Source: Agrobacterium tumefaciens (lineage in GTDB: Bacteria > Pseudomonadota > Alphaproteobacteria > Rhizobiales > Rhizobiaceae). Taken from it: DNA of 64,000 nt. The notes beneath the pieces are model-generated. The model was not told the DNA's origin. It made no database searches and saw only the letters and a list, made by a program, of their open reading frames with translations. Where the stretch lies: NCBI GenBank assembly GCA_017744915.1, contig JAGIAH010000004.1:496001-560000 (forward strand). The letters are read 5' to 3'. The translations under genes were made by a program, and so were the position numbers. Shown here in pieces: positions 1-7,736 of the stretch; positions within the stretch are counted from its first letter, which is position 1, and the number at the start of each line of letters is the position of its first letter.

Positions 1-195
1 GCTCTCGAAGCGTTTGGCGAGGACATTATCGTTCACCCGATGGCAGTCGTTTCCGATCTGCCAACGAACTACTGGCGTATCGAGGAAGCTCTGGATCAGC
101 GTCCCGTGCGACTGGTTCCTCGTCAGTCCCGCTGGCTTGTGGGGCGACAGTTCCCCGAGGTTCGGCTCGACAAGAAGTACGGATTTAGACCCTAG
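1..195 (+). CDS. C-terminal end of an unidentified protein (cut by window edge)
   Basis: Reading frame 1 is open from the first base and gives 64 residues before a TAG stop. It contains HPMAVVSDLPTNYWRIEEAL and ends KKYGFRP. The start lies outside the window. The sequence is soluble-looking, mixed in charge, and has no motif I can place in a family, so no function is offered. It reads toward the IS66 remnant and repeat that follow. It could be the intact end of a gene or a fragment left by element insertion, and the sequence to the left would decide. Confidence 0.45.
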   Translation, partial: ALEAFGEDIIVHPMAVVSDLPTNYWRIEEALDQRPVRLVPRQSRWLVGRQFPEVRLDKKYGFRP

Positions 196-319
196 TGACT
201 CGGCTTGCCGTAACCGGTGTTCTGCCCCCAGATTGCTGGTTGCCGCCCGATTTGCCATCGGCTTTCCGTGGATGAAGAACGGGAGTTTCTCCATGGAGAC
301 TACATTGGAGATTCTCACA

Positions 320-424
320 ACGAGTAAGTCCGGATACTTCTGGGCGCTGGCACGAGATGATCGTACTTGGGGCGGCGGTGCTCCGCCGGGCGTCGCCTTC
401 ACGTACGCTCCCGGTCGCGGGGGT
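320..424 (+). pseudogene. Remnant of IS66-family transposase (TnpC)
   Basis: About 35 codons in the frame beginning at position 320 read TSKSGYFWALARDDRTWGGG followed by APPGVAFTYAPGRGG. This resembles the conserved tract of IS66-type TnpC transposases (W-x-x-x-R-D-D-R-x-W/F-G-G, then PP-x-V-x-F-x-Y). Nothing upstream or downstream in that frame continues the protein. The match stops exactly where the 93-bp repeat begins. It is a fossil that marks past insertion activity at this border. The assignment rests on motif memory. Confidence 0.55.
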
Positions 425-516
425 ACGGCTTGTCAGCCCACTCTCGCCTTCCCACCACAACAATGCTCAACAGACACCTTATTTCTGTTCGGGAATTAGT
501 GTCAAAGGTCAGTGGC
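424..516. repeat. Left copy of a 93-bp direct repeat flanking the acc-like island
   Basis: Positions 424-516 match 10649-10741 with a constant offset of 10225 and five substitutions, no gaps. The repeat starts tacggcttgtca and ends gtcaaaggtcagtggc. Similarity resumes weakly beyond it (agtggcacgccacactttgt here, agtgacacgccacatctttgt at 10812). A 7-bp hairpin (518-534) follows directly. Both copies point the same way and enclose the whole leftward operon. They may be insertion-element ends or recombination sites. Confidence 0.85.
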
Positions 517-570
517 ACGCCACACTTTGTGGCGCGCTACTGGGTTCGACAGCGCACCACTTGATCGTCC

Positions 571-1560
571 TTAGTGCTTCGGGACAGAGTTCTGCTCGAA
601 ACCGAACCTTAGGCAGTAGCGACGGCTTTCCCCCGATGCCAATCGACCGTCTTCCGATGGGCGAAGATCCGACCTCGGCTCGACACCAAGTGCAAACACC
701 CCTGACTGATAGGCTCGCCATATCGCAAACCTAGGGAGCACCGTCTGATCGTACTCCAGAGAAAGGGTCAGCCCTTGCGAAGCACTGTGGAGCGAAATTG
801 TCGCCCCATGCGGGGTGATGCGGCTGTCGACGAGATCTACTTTCTCCCCGAAGTCGTCGCTCGGTATTGGCGACGTAGAGTTGATTTCATCGACCACCGT
901 CTCCGGGAGACCCGACACCGTCAAGGACTCATCGAGGAAGGGATATCCCACGTTCAGATGGTAGAGGATGGCGTGATCCGATGGCCGAAAGGTCCGGTTC
1001 GTCACCGTGTCCTCGATCGCAAGCGCACCGTCAAAGACCGGAACAATGATCCTGCGATGCAATTCCAGGGTCTCCCCGAACACGCTGGCCTGCCGGACTA
1101 CGGCCTCACAACAGATCGTCGCGGTTTCAATGTCGACACCGTAGCGTAATATTCGCGCCTTCTCAGCGTGAATCCTTCCGTGTTGTGGCAAGCGTCGGGT
1201 GTTCAGGTTGGGATAGTTGAAATGCGCAGTGTCGATTTCATGAGGTCGGCTGTACTGGTCGAGCCCACAGGTCACCATGAAGCCATCAAAATTCCGGAAG
1301 AAGCCCAGGCCCTCCTCTGAGTCTGGATCGTGCGCCGGAAACACCATTTGCGTTGGTGAGTGCCAACCGATGTTGAGGCCCTTGAACGACAGCGCAGAGA
1401 CGTCGAACCCGCGATCCACGGCGATCTCAAACCCAAGACCGACGGCGTTTCTGCCGACAAGCATTCGCTGACCTCGACCAGGACCGTCTTCAAGTATCAT
1501 GAGTCTGACGTCTGCCACGCCGCGAAGATCCGGAGTGCGTCTCAAAAGATCTATGTTCAT
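571..1560 (-). CDS. DUF4432 / aldose 1-epimerase-like protein, last gene of the acc-like operon
   Basis: This 329-residue protein has the galactose-mutarotase-like features of DUF4432 proteins: RGFDVSALSFKGLNIGW near residue 50, a central LPQHGRIH, and LYHLNVGYPFL near residue 200. Members of this fold act on sugars or sugar-like ligands, but DUF4432 substrates are mostly unknown. The start overlaps the Nudix stop by 4 bp (ATGA), so the genes are translationally coupled. As the distal gene of an operon for a sugar phosphodiester, it could mutarotate or epimerise the released sugar, which is inference. No strong terminator follows; only a small hairpin without a T-tract at 518-534. Confidence 0.8.
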   Translation of the reverse strand: MNIDLLRRTPDLRGVADVRLMILEDGPGRGQRMLVGRNAVGLGFEIAVDRGFDVSALSFKGLNIGWHSPTQMVFPAHDPDSEEGLGFFRNFDGFMVTCGLDQYSRPHEIDTAHFNYPNLNTRRLPQHGRIHAEKARILRYGVDIETATICCEAVVRQASVFGETLELHRRIIVPVFDGALAIEDTVTNRTFRPSDHAILYHLNVGYPFLDESLTVSGLPETVVDEINSTSPIPSDDFGEKVDLVDSRITPHGATISLHSASQGLTLSLEYDQTVLPRFAIWRAYQSGVFALGVEPRSDLRPSEDGRLASGESRRYCLRFGFEQNSVPKH

Positions 1561-2126
1561 GTTTGAACCCTTGCGTCAGCAAAAACCATCTCGTGAGCGA
1601 CATCGCGTTTCGCATCCCGACGAACGACGGCCTGGCTTAGGTATAGATCGAGCATCAAGATCAGATCTGCGAGCTCTGATTCGTGGACCGAGGAAGCAGC
1701 ATCGGCCGGTGAGAACCAGCGCATCGTACGTTCTTTTCGTTCGGGGAATTCATCGTCCATTCCGGCCACGTGGAGTAAATGGACATCGACAAGGATTGGC
1801 AGGAGTTCGCCGTCTTGCATCTTCTTGAGGTAAGGGTATCGGCCCCACACCTTCTTTTCTACCGAACCTCGAACGCCGGCCTCCTCCCAAGCTTCAGTAC
1901 TGGCGACCTGATGCGGCATCTTTTTTCGCAAGGGCCATCCCTTTGGGATCACCCATCGGCGACTGTCCCTGCTCGTAATCAGGAGTATCTCGATCTGGCA
2001 ATCATCTCCATCGGCCGTTTGCCGAAAGCAGATTGCCGCGTACTGGGTTCGAGAACGGGAGTACGCGCTTCGCCGCTCCTTTACATCAGAGGAAGGAGAC
2101 TGCTTGGCACCCTGATTGTCCAACAT
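1557..2126 (-). CDS. Nudix hydrolase, diphosphoinositol-polyphosphatase-like group
   Basis: The Nudix box is visible as PKGWPLRKKMPHQVASTEAW continuing EEAGVRG (G-x5 region, then E-x-x-E-E-x-G), with the PKGWP lead-in usual for the DIPP-like branch common in rhizobia. The frame is open to 2276 (GTG), but I prefer ATG at 2126, preceded by AGGA at a usable distance, giving 189 residues. The extra 50 residues of the longer form look unlike any Nudix N-terminus. It sits between the monophosphatase and the DUF4432 gene. The family cleaves nucleoside- or inositol-linked pyrophosphates; its role with an opine-like substrate is unknown. Confidence 0.75.
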   Translation of the reverse strand: MLDNQGAKQSPSSDVKERRSAYSRSRTQYAAICFRQTADGDDCQIEILLITSRDSRRWVIPKGWPLRKKMPHQVASTEAWEEAGVRGSVEKKVWGRYPYLKKMQDGELLPILVDVHLLHVAGMDDEFPERKERTMRWFSPADAASSVHESELADLILMLDLYLSQAVVRRDAKRDVAHEMVFADARVQT

Positions 2127-2312
2127 GAGGGGGCTTCCTGTCATGCCTGGGCATCGATACCCTTTAAGGCTTCGAGTGCGGTCGAAGAGTGAGGCCGATA
2201 TCGTCCAGAGACATCCGGCGTGATGAGTGGTCCGGCTCGATGGCGCCGCGAAATCTGACGCGACGCCGTGCAGCACGAGTGCTTCGACCCAACTATTCGC
2301 AATACGATGTTA

Positions 2313-3131
2313 CTAGACTGCTGCCGACAATGTCTGCAGCAACGGCTTCACCTTACGAAGGAAATCCTCGCTTCCGCACGCGAAGCGGAGTTTTTGGGGA
2401 AGTTCGGTGCGGTCCCAATCAATGGTGTGGGATACGCCCAGGCCAGCGAGGATTGGAAGCGCGGCCATAACGTCCCAGGTCGAGTCACCAACCGAAAGGT
2501 AGCCATCTGTCTCGCCCATAGCCACCTCAAGCAATGAGATGGTGGCAGCTCCACAGAAACGAAAGCTTATACCGAGATCGTCCGAGATGAAGCGTATGAC
2601 CTCGAGGCGGTCCGCCGTTGACACGGATGGGTGGAAGCTGAAGCCCGTAGACGCGCGGGACATGTCTAAAGCCGGAAGAGGCTTGATCGGCTTGCCATTG
2701 AGCTGCGTTGGAACAGTCCGCCCCCCCACAATGGTCAAGTCCCTGACCGGAGCGTGAATGACACCGAATGACGGGCGACGATTCTCGTAGAGGCCGACAG
2801 AGACTGCCCAGTTCTGGCTGCCTCGGACGAAATTGAATGTGCCGTCGATCGGATCGATAACCCAGATCCTGCCCGAAGTGCCAGGTATCTCCCCACCCTC
2901 TTCCCCGAAGACACCATCGTCCGGGAAAGCCTTGCGTAGGCGGGTAATCAGGAAGTCCTCGACCTCCTTGTCGGCCTCGGTCACGAGGTCGAGGTGGCCT
3001 TTGCTTTCAACAGGAAGGTTTGCGAGCGAATGAAAGTACGTGAGCGCCAGTTTCCCGGCCTCCCTGGTGATCTCCTCCACCACGGCCTCGACAGACCGTA
3101 GTGACACGGATGATGATACAATGTCAGCCAC
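2313..3131 (-). CDS. accG: Inositol-monophosphatase-family sugar phosphatase, AccG-like
   Basis: The 272-residue protein carries the metal-binding motifs of the IMPase/FBPase superfamily: GEEGG, DPIDGTFNF and WDVMAALPILAG, in order and with normal spacing. It overlaps the phosphodiesterase gene upstream by 8 bp. In the agrocinopine operon of pTiC58 the matching gene accG encodes a monophosphatase-family enzyme thought to remove phosphate from the sugar phosphate released by AccF. The same step is inferred here from position and family. It could instead act on inositol phosphates or glycerol phosphate. Action is cytoplasmic. Confidence 0.78.
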   Translation of the reverse strand: MADIVSSSVSLRSVEAVVEEITREAGKLALTYFHSLANLPVESKGHLDLVTEADKEVEDFLITRLRKAFPDDGVFGEEGGEIPGTSGRIWVIDPIDGTFNFVRGSQNWAVSVGLYENRRPSFGVIHAPVRDLTIVGGRTVPTQLNGKPIKPLPALDMSRASTGFSFHPSVSTADRLEVIRFISDDLGISFRFCGAATISLLEVAMGETDGYLSVGDSTWDVMAALPILAGLGVSHTIDWDRTELPQKLRFACGSEDFLRKVKPLLQTLSAAV

Positions 3132-3924
3132 GAGCTAGGTCCCTCAATCTGGTTACCTGCACGACGTCGTCGCCGAGGAGTTGGTCCAACTGTCCTTCAC
3201 GAACCCACTGGACGATCTGGGACTCGATATCGACGCCGTATTGCATGAGCTTCTCGTGATATCCGGCGGGAAGATATGTGAACGCAGCGAAACCCTCTTC
3301 GTGGAGCTGGCGCGCCTCACCGCTTGCGAAGTGGTAGACCTCAATGTTCATGGCATCGAGATTGGCCTGCCGCGCGATGGCCGCGGGATCGATCAGGCGC
3401 GAGTGCATCAGACCGACGGTCGGCACCTCGGGAATGGATTCCTTGACCGCCTTGAGCTGGACATAGTCGAATGAGGAAAACTGCATGAGATCGGCGCAGC
3501 CCAGTTCATCGACGAGCGCTCGAAGCTTGGGAAAGAACACGTCGTTCTGGTCGTAGATCTTGAGCTCGACCTGGTAGATGATCCCAAGTTCGCGAGCAAG
3601 CTGGAGAGCATCGCGCAGCCGAGGAACCCGTTCGCCGGCGAACTCCTGGCTGAACCAGCTTCCGGCATCAAGCTTCGAGAGTTCCGAATAGGTCATGTTC
3701 TGCACGACACCGTGACCATCCGTGGTCCGGTCAACGGTCTTGTCGTGCATCAGAATGAGCTCGCCGTCGCTCGTGATGCTGAGGTCGGTCTCGCAGGTGG
3801 CGAGCGGTCCGGCGTATTCGAACGCTTTCCTGAATGCAGCAAGTGTGTTTTCCGGCGCACCGGCGCTATGTCCGCGATGCCCGCCAAGGCGCATCTTCTC
3901 TATGGTCATTCTCAGCGGATTCAT
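3124..3924 (-). CDS. accF: Glycerophosphodiester phosphodiesterase-family enzyme, AccF-like
   Basis: The 266-residue protein shows the GDPD signature: HRGHSAGAPENT near the N-terminus, ETDL, MHDKTVDRTTDG and VELK, which together supply the catalytic histidines and metal-binding acids. There is no signal peptide, so it acts in the cytoplasm on an imported phosphodiester. AAGGAA lies 6 bp before the ATG. It is 15 bp from the second permease gene. By order it corresponds to accF, the agrocinopine phosphodiesterase of Ti plasmids. A plain glycerophosphodiesterase role (glycerophosphocholine or glycerophosphoinositol) is the main alternative. Confidence 0.8.
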   Translation of the reverse strand: MNPLRMTIEKMRLGGHRGHSAGAPENTLAAFRKAFEYAGPLATCETDLSITSDGELILMHDKTVDRTTDGHGVVQNMTYSELSKLDAGSWFSQEFAGERVPRLRDALQLARELGIIYQVELKIYDQNDVFFPKLRALVDELGCADLMQFSSFDYVQLKAVKESIPEVPTVGLMHSRLIDPAAIARQANLDAMNIEVYHFASGEARQLHEEGFAAFTYLPAGYHEKLMQYGVDIESQIVQWVREGQLDQLLGDDVVQVTRLRDLARG

Positions 3925-3939
3925 TTTGTTTCCTTTCGT

Positions 3940-4803
3940 TTAACGGAGTCGAGCGTCGAGACGATCGCGCAGGTAGTCGCCTAGAAGGCTGATGGAGAGG
4001 GTCGTAAGCACGATGACCGCGCCTGGGAACGCCGACAGCCACCAGGCGATCGCCAGGTAATTGCGGCCATCCGCGACCATGAGACCAAGACTGGTGGCAG
4101 GCGGCTGAATGCCGAGCCCAAGGAAGCTCAACCCGCTTTCGAGCAGAATGATTTCCGGGAAATTCACGGTGAACTGAACGATCAGTGGGCCAGCAATGTT
4201 AGGCAGCATGTGCCGCAGGTAAATGCGTCGTGCAGGCACGCCGACGATCCTAGCTGCTTCCGCATAGCCCTCTTCCTTCGCGCTGATGACGAGACCGCGG
4301 GTCAATCGGGCATATCGCTCCCAGTTGGCAAAACCAACGAGAAAGACAAAGAGCAGCGGGCTCGAACCAAGCAATGCCAGCACGCCAAGCGCAATGATGA
4401 TGAAGGGTATCGACGCCATCGCATCGGAGAAGCCCATAATCACGTTGTCGACCCAGCCGCCGAAATGGGCGGCAAGCAGGCCAAGGATCGTTCCGATCAG
4501 AGCGCAGATCAGCGATCCGATGATTGCGATCATCAGGGTCGTCTGCGTAGCGACCAAAAGGTTGCTGATAACATCACGACCCAGGTAGTCGGTTCCCAGC
4601 AGGTGATTGGCCGAGACAAAGGGTCGGGCGAACCGGGCAAGTGGGTCCTGGCTAAGGTAGTCGAATGGCGCTAGCCATCGGGCGGTGACGCCGACGAAGA
4701 CCACTATCGTAATCCACAGGCAGCATAGTGCGATGCTTGCGGGCATGCGGCGAAACGGAGACCAAATCGAGCCTGAGGAGGAGGAAGATGTCGCAATCGC
4801 CAT
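3940..4803 (-). CDS. ABC importer permease, DppC/OppC type (AccE position)
   Basis: This inner-membrane permease has 287 residues from ATG 4803, chosen because AGGAAG lies 7 bp upstream and the previous gene's TGA ends one base before it; a longer frame to 4851 would overlap that gene. It has an N-terminal anchor, the DppC-type N-terminal segment ending LLGTDYLGRDV, and the permease motif EEGYAEAARIVGVPARRIYL that contacts the ATPases. It pairs with the adjacent DppB-type permease. By order it equals AccE of pTiC58, though which letter applies was not checked. Confidence 0.85.
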   Translation of the reverse strand: MAIATSSSSSGSIWSPFRRMPASIALCCLWITIVVFVGVTARWLAPFDYLSQDPLARFARPFVSANHLLGTDYLGRDVISNLLVATQTTLMIAIIGSLICALIGTILGLLAAHFGGWVDNVIMGFSDAMASIPFIIIALGVLALLGSSPLLFVFLVGFANWERYARLTRGLVISAKEEGYAEAARIVGVPARRIYLRHMLPNIAGPLIVQFTVNFPEIILLESGLSFLGLGIQPPATSLGLMVADGRNYLAIAWWLSAFPGAVIVLTTLSISLLGDYLRDRLDARLR

Positions 4804-4804
4804 G

Positions 4805-5722
4805 TCAGTGCTTCCTGATCTTCGGATTGAGGACGGCGTAGAGGACATCAACCGTCAGGTTGATTGCGACCATGAACGCAGTGAACAGCACGATCATCGC
4901 CTGCACGACCGGGAGGTCACCCGTGCTTGTGGCGCTGACGAAGCCGCTGCCAAGCCCCGGCCAAGCAAAGACGGGTTCGATGAGTGCCGAACCGCCAAGA
5001 AGGCCGCTGGCGGTAAAGCCCAGGGTCGTGACCATTGGAATCGCAGCGTTTGGCAATGCGTGCCGAAGGATGACTTCCCAGCTCGGGATGCCGTCTGCGC
5101 GTGCCGCGGCAATGTAAGGCTGGCCAAGTACATCGATGAGCGTCGATCGCATGAACCGTGCGATTGCCGCGGCATTGAACAGGGCGAACGTCGCGATCGG
5201 CAAGACCGCGTGCTTCCAGGTCGTACTCCCCGAGCTGGGAAGAATGCGGATCCACACGGCGAATACGAAGATGAACACGAGCCCCAGAAGAAAGTTGGGA
5301 ATGCTGTAGCCGAGAACCGCTGCGGCCATCACGCCCTTGTCCACGGCCGACTCGCGACGTACGGCCGCAAGGATTCCCGCGGGCACTCCAATCAGGATGC
5401 TCAGAAGAAATGCCGAAACCGTGACGAGGAGCGTCTTGGGGAGTCGCTCGCTGACGACGGTGAAGACGTCTCGTCCGTCGGCAAATGAGATCCCGAAATC
5501 CCCGCGCAGTGCGTTGGCGACATAGATTAGATACTGCTCCGGTATCGACCGATCGAGACCCCACTTGGTATTAAAGGCGGCAAGTGCTTCCGGACCCGCA
5601 TTATCCGAAAGCATCTGCTGGGCCGGATCGCCACTCAACCTCAGAACCACGAATACGAGCGTAACTGTAAAGACAAGGACGACGACTGCTCGAAGGAGTC
5701 TGGCAAGGATGAACGATGTCAT
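4805..5722 (-). CDS. ABC importer permease, DppB/OppB type (AccD position)
   Basis: The 305-residue permease starts at ATG 5722, with AAGGAG 8 bp upstream and a 4-bp ATGA overlap with the ATPase stop; the frame extends to 5797, but that N-terminus is not membrane-like. It begins MTSFILARLLRAVVVLVFTV, a typical DppB first helix, and carries the coupling-loop motif YIAAARADGIPSWEVILRHA. Six membrane segments are apparent. It forms the translocation pore with the DppC-type partner encoded next. Confidence 0.85.
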   Translation of the reverse strand: MTSFILARLLRAVVVLVFTVTLVFVVLRLSGDPAQQMLSDNAGPEALAAFNTKWGLDRSIPEQYLIYVANALRGDFGISFADGRDVFTVVSERLPKTLLVTVSAFLLSILIGVPAGILAAVRRESAVDKGVMAAAVLGYSIPNFLLGLVFIFVFAVWIRILPSSGSTTWKHAVLPIATFALFNAAAIARFMRSTLIDVLGQPYIAAARADGIPSWEVILRHALPNAAIPMVTTLGFTASGLLGGSALIEPVFAWPGLGSGFVSATSTGDLPVVQAMIVLFTAFMVAINLTVDVLYAVLNPKIRKH

Positions 5723-6738
5723 AGCGCCAGCTCCTTTTGCTGAGGCACGACCGACCCGGAAGCGATCGATCGAGGAAACTCTTCGGCTCGGTGACAAGCG
5801 GCCTGCTGGCTACCCACTGCCCTCAGCTCGGGGGTCTCTGTGGAGCATCTCGCAACCGCGAAGGGACAGCGTGATCGGAAGGCGCAGCCCTGTGCTGTCT
5901 TAGTGGCATCAAGTTCTCCCTTGATGGGCGGCTCGATGTTGCGCACGCTCGGATCCATAGTTGGAACCGACGCAAGCAAGGCGCGGGTATAGGGATGGCG
6001 CGGCCATTCGTAGACGGATTTGATGTCACCCGACTCAACTACCCGCCCCAGATACATGACGGCGATCCGGTCGACGAGGTGACGCACAATCCGAAGATCG
6101 TGGGTGATGAAGACGTAGGCGAGATCGAGCTCCTGCCATAACGACCGCAGAAGTGCCACGACCTGTGCCTGAACGGAAACATCCAGAGCCGACACAGCCT
6201 CATCGAAGATCACAAGCTTCGGGTCCAGGATCAGGGCCCGAGCGATGACCACGCGTTGTCTCTGTCCACCCGACATCTGATGAGGATAGCGGTCCATCAT
6301 CGCCTTCGACAGACCCACTCGTTCGAGCATGACGGACGCGCGTTCGTAGGCACCGGATCGGTCAGCTATACGATGGACCAGAAGGCCTTCGGAAATCTGC
6401 TGGCCAATCGTCATCTGCGGGTTCAGCGCTGATAACGGGTTTTGTTGAACCAGTGATGTGCGGATGCGGAACTTCGTCCAGTCTTCTGGACTGCGATCCC
6501 GATGATTGACGCCCTCGAACCAGACGTCGCCGCTCGTTGGGGGCGTCAGACCTAGAAGCAGCCGACCAAGTGTGGACTTGCCGCTGCCCGATTCACCGAC
6601 AATGCCGATACGCTCGCGTTGCGACAACTCGAATGTGATGGAGTTGGCAGCAAGCTGGCTGGTCGGTTTAGCGAAGAACCCCGACTTGTGACGGAAAGCT
6701 TTCGTGAGATCGCGGGTCTGGAGCAAACGCGTGTTCAT
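5719..6738 (-). CDS. ABC importer ATPase, DppF/OppF type (AccC position)
   Basis: The 339-residue ATPase has Walker A GESGSGKST, signature MSGGQRQRVVIARAL and Walker B LVIFDEAVSALD, followed by the oligopeptide-type C-terminal domain (RHPYTRALLASVP; GCAFRSRCPFA). ATG 6738 overlaps the preceding ATPase stop by 4 bp; the longer frame to 6852 is rejected because it runs into that gene. The protein energises import of the ligand delivered by the binding protein at 7737-9302. It lies in one transcription unit with both permeases. Confidence 0.87.
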   Translation of the reverse strand: MNTRLLQTRDLTKAFRHKSGFFAKPTSQLAANSITFELSQRERIGIVGESGSGKSTLGRLLLGLTPPTSGDVWFEGVNHRDRSPEDWTKFRIRTSLVQQNPLSALNPQMTIGQQISEGLLVHRIADRSGAYERASVMLERVGLSKAMMDRYPHQMSGGQRQRVVIARALILDPKLVIFDEAVSALDVSVQAQVVALLRSLWQELDLAYVFITHDLRIVRHLVDRIAVMYLGRVVESGDIKSVYEWPRHPYTRALLASVPTMDPSVRNIEPPIKGELDATKTAQGCAFRSRCPFAVARCSTETPELRAVGSQQAACHRAEEFPRSIASGSVVPQQKELAL

Positions 6739-7679
6739 GCTATCACCGGATGGTAGCAAGAGGCCTCGTGAACGAGACCGACATTGGCAGAGGCCGGAAA
6801 GCGAGCGGAGCATTCTCCGCTCGCGCGCGAACAGCGCGGGTGGAAATGGCATCCTTCCGGGAGACTATCGAGGAGTGGCACCGATCCCGGAATTGGAACC
6901 GGGGGTTCGAGATCATCAGGATCGATGCTTGGCATGCAGTCGATGAGCGCTCGCGCATATGGATGGGCAGGCCGCTGTAGAAGTTCCGCCACAGGAGCCG
7001 TTTCGACAATCTTGCCGCAGTACATCACCGCTGCCCGATCCGCGAGGCGGGCAATGACGCCTAGATCATGAGACACGATCATCAACGCCATCCCCGTCTC
7101 GGCTCTAAGTTCTTCGAGCAGATGGAGAATCTGAGCCTGCATCGTCACGTCGAGTGCAGTTGTCGGCTCGTCAGCGATAAGAAGCTGAGGCTTTGCCGCG
7201 AGCGCGTGCGCGATCATTACACGCTGGTTCATGCCACCCGAGAACTGATGCGGATACGCGCGCAGCCGGCTCTTGGCTCGATCGATACCAACCCGTTCGA
7301 GCAGGCGCATTGCCTCGAACCGGGCGTCATTCCCTATTAGTCCTTGGTGGCGCCAGAGCGCGGATTCCAGATAAAAGCCGATTGTGTGAACCGGATTGAG
7401 GCTGCTTGTCGGATCTTGGAAGATCATCGCGATCGTCGGATCCTTGGATTGGTGGCTATTCGGGTCACGTTCGAATGTCACGGCTCCGCTCGTCCGGACA
7501 ATCCCACGTGGAAGCATGTTGGCAACGGCGTAGCACGTCATGCTCTTGCCACAGCCGGATTCGCCGACGAGACCCAATGTCTGTCCGGCATCCAGGGAGA
7601 AGCTGATGCCGTCGATGATCTTTATTTTACGAGCCGGGACCTCGACGACGAGGTTTTGCACGGTCAAGAGCTTGGGCAT
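6735..7679 (-). CDS. ABC importer ATPase, DppD/OppD type (AccB position)
   Basis: The 314-residue ATPase starts at ATG 7679, with GGGAGA 7 bp upstream; the 27 bases of upstream frame are ignored. It shows Walker A GESGCGKS, signature FSGGMNQRVMIAHAL, Walker B LLIADEPTTALD, and the C-terminal HPYARALIDCMPS and CHFHPRCSRA segments of peptide/opine importers. Two different ATPases encoded side by side are the norm for the Dpp/Opp class. It is separated from the binding-protein gene by 57 bp. Confidence 0.87.
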   Translation of the reverse strand: MPKLLTVQNLVVEVPARKIKIIDGISFSLDAGQTLGLVGESGCGKSMTCYAVANMLPRGIVRTSGAVTFERDPNSHQSKDPTIAMIFQDPTSSLNPVHTIGFYLESALWRHQGLIGNDARFEAMRLLERVGIDRAKSRLRAYPHQFSGGMNQRVMIAHALAAKPQLLIADEPTTALDVTMQAQILHLLEELRAETGMALMIVSHDLGVIARLADRAAVMYCGKIVETAPVAELLQRPAHPYARALIDCMPSIDPDDLEPPVPIPGSVPLLDSLPEGCHFHPRCSRASGECSARFPASANVGLVHEASCYHPVIA

Positions 7680-7736
7680 GGACTGTCTCCCAGAAGCGGT
7701 GCGCACGGATGCGCACCGCGATAACGCTGGATATCG

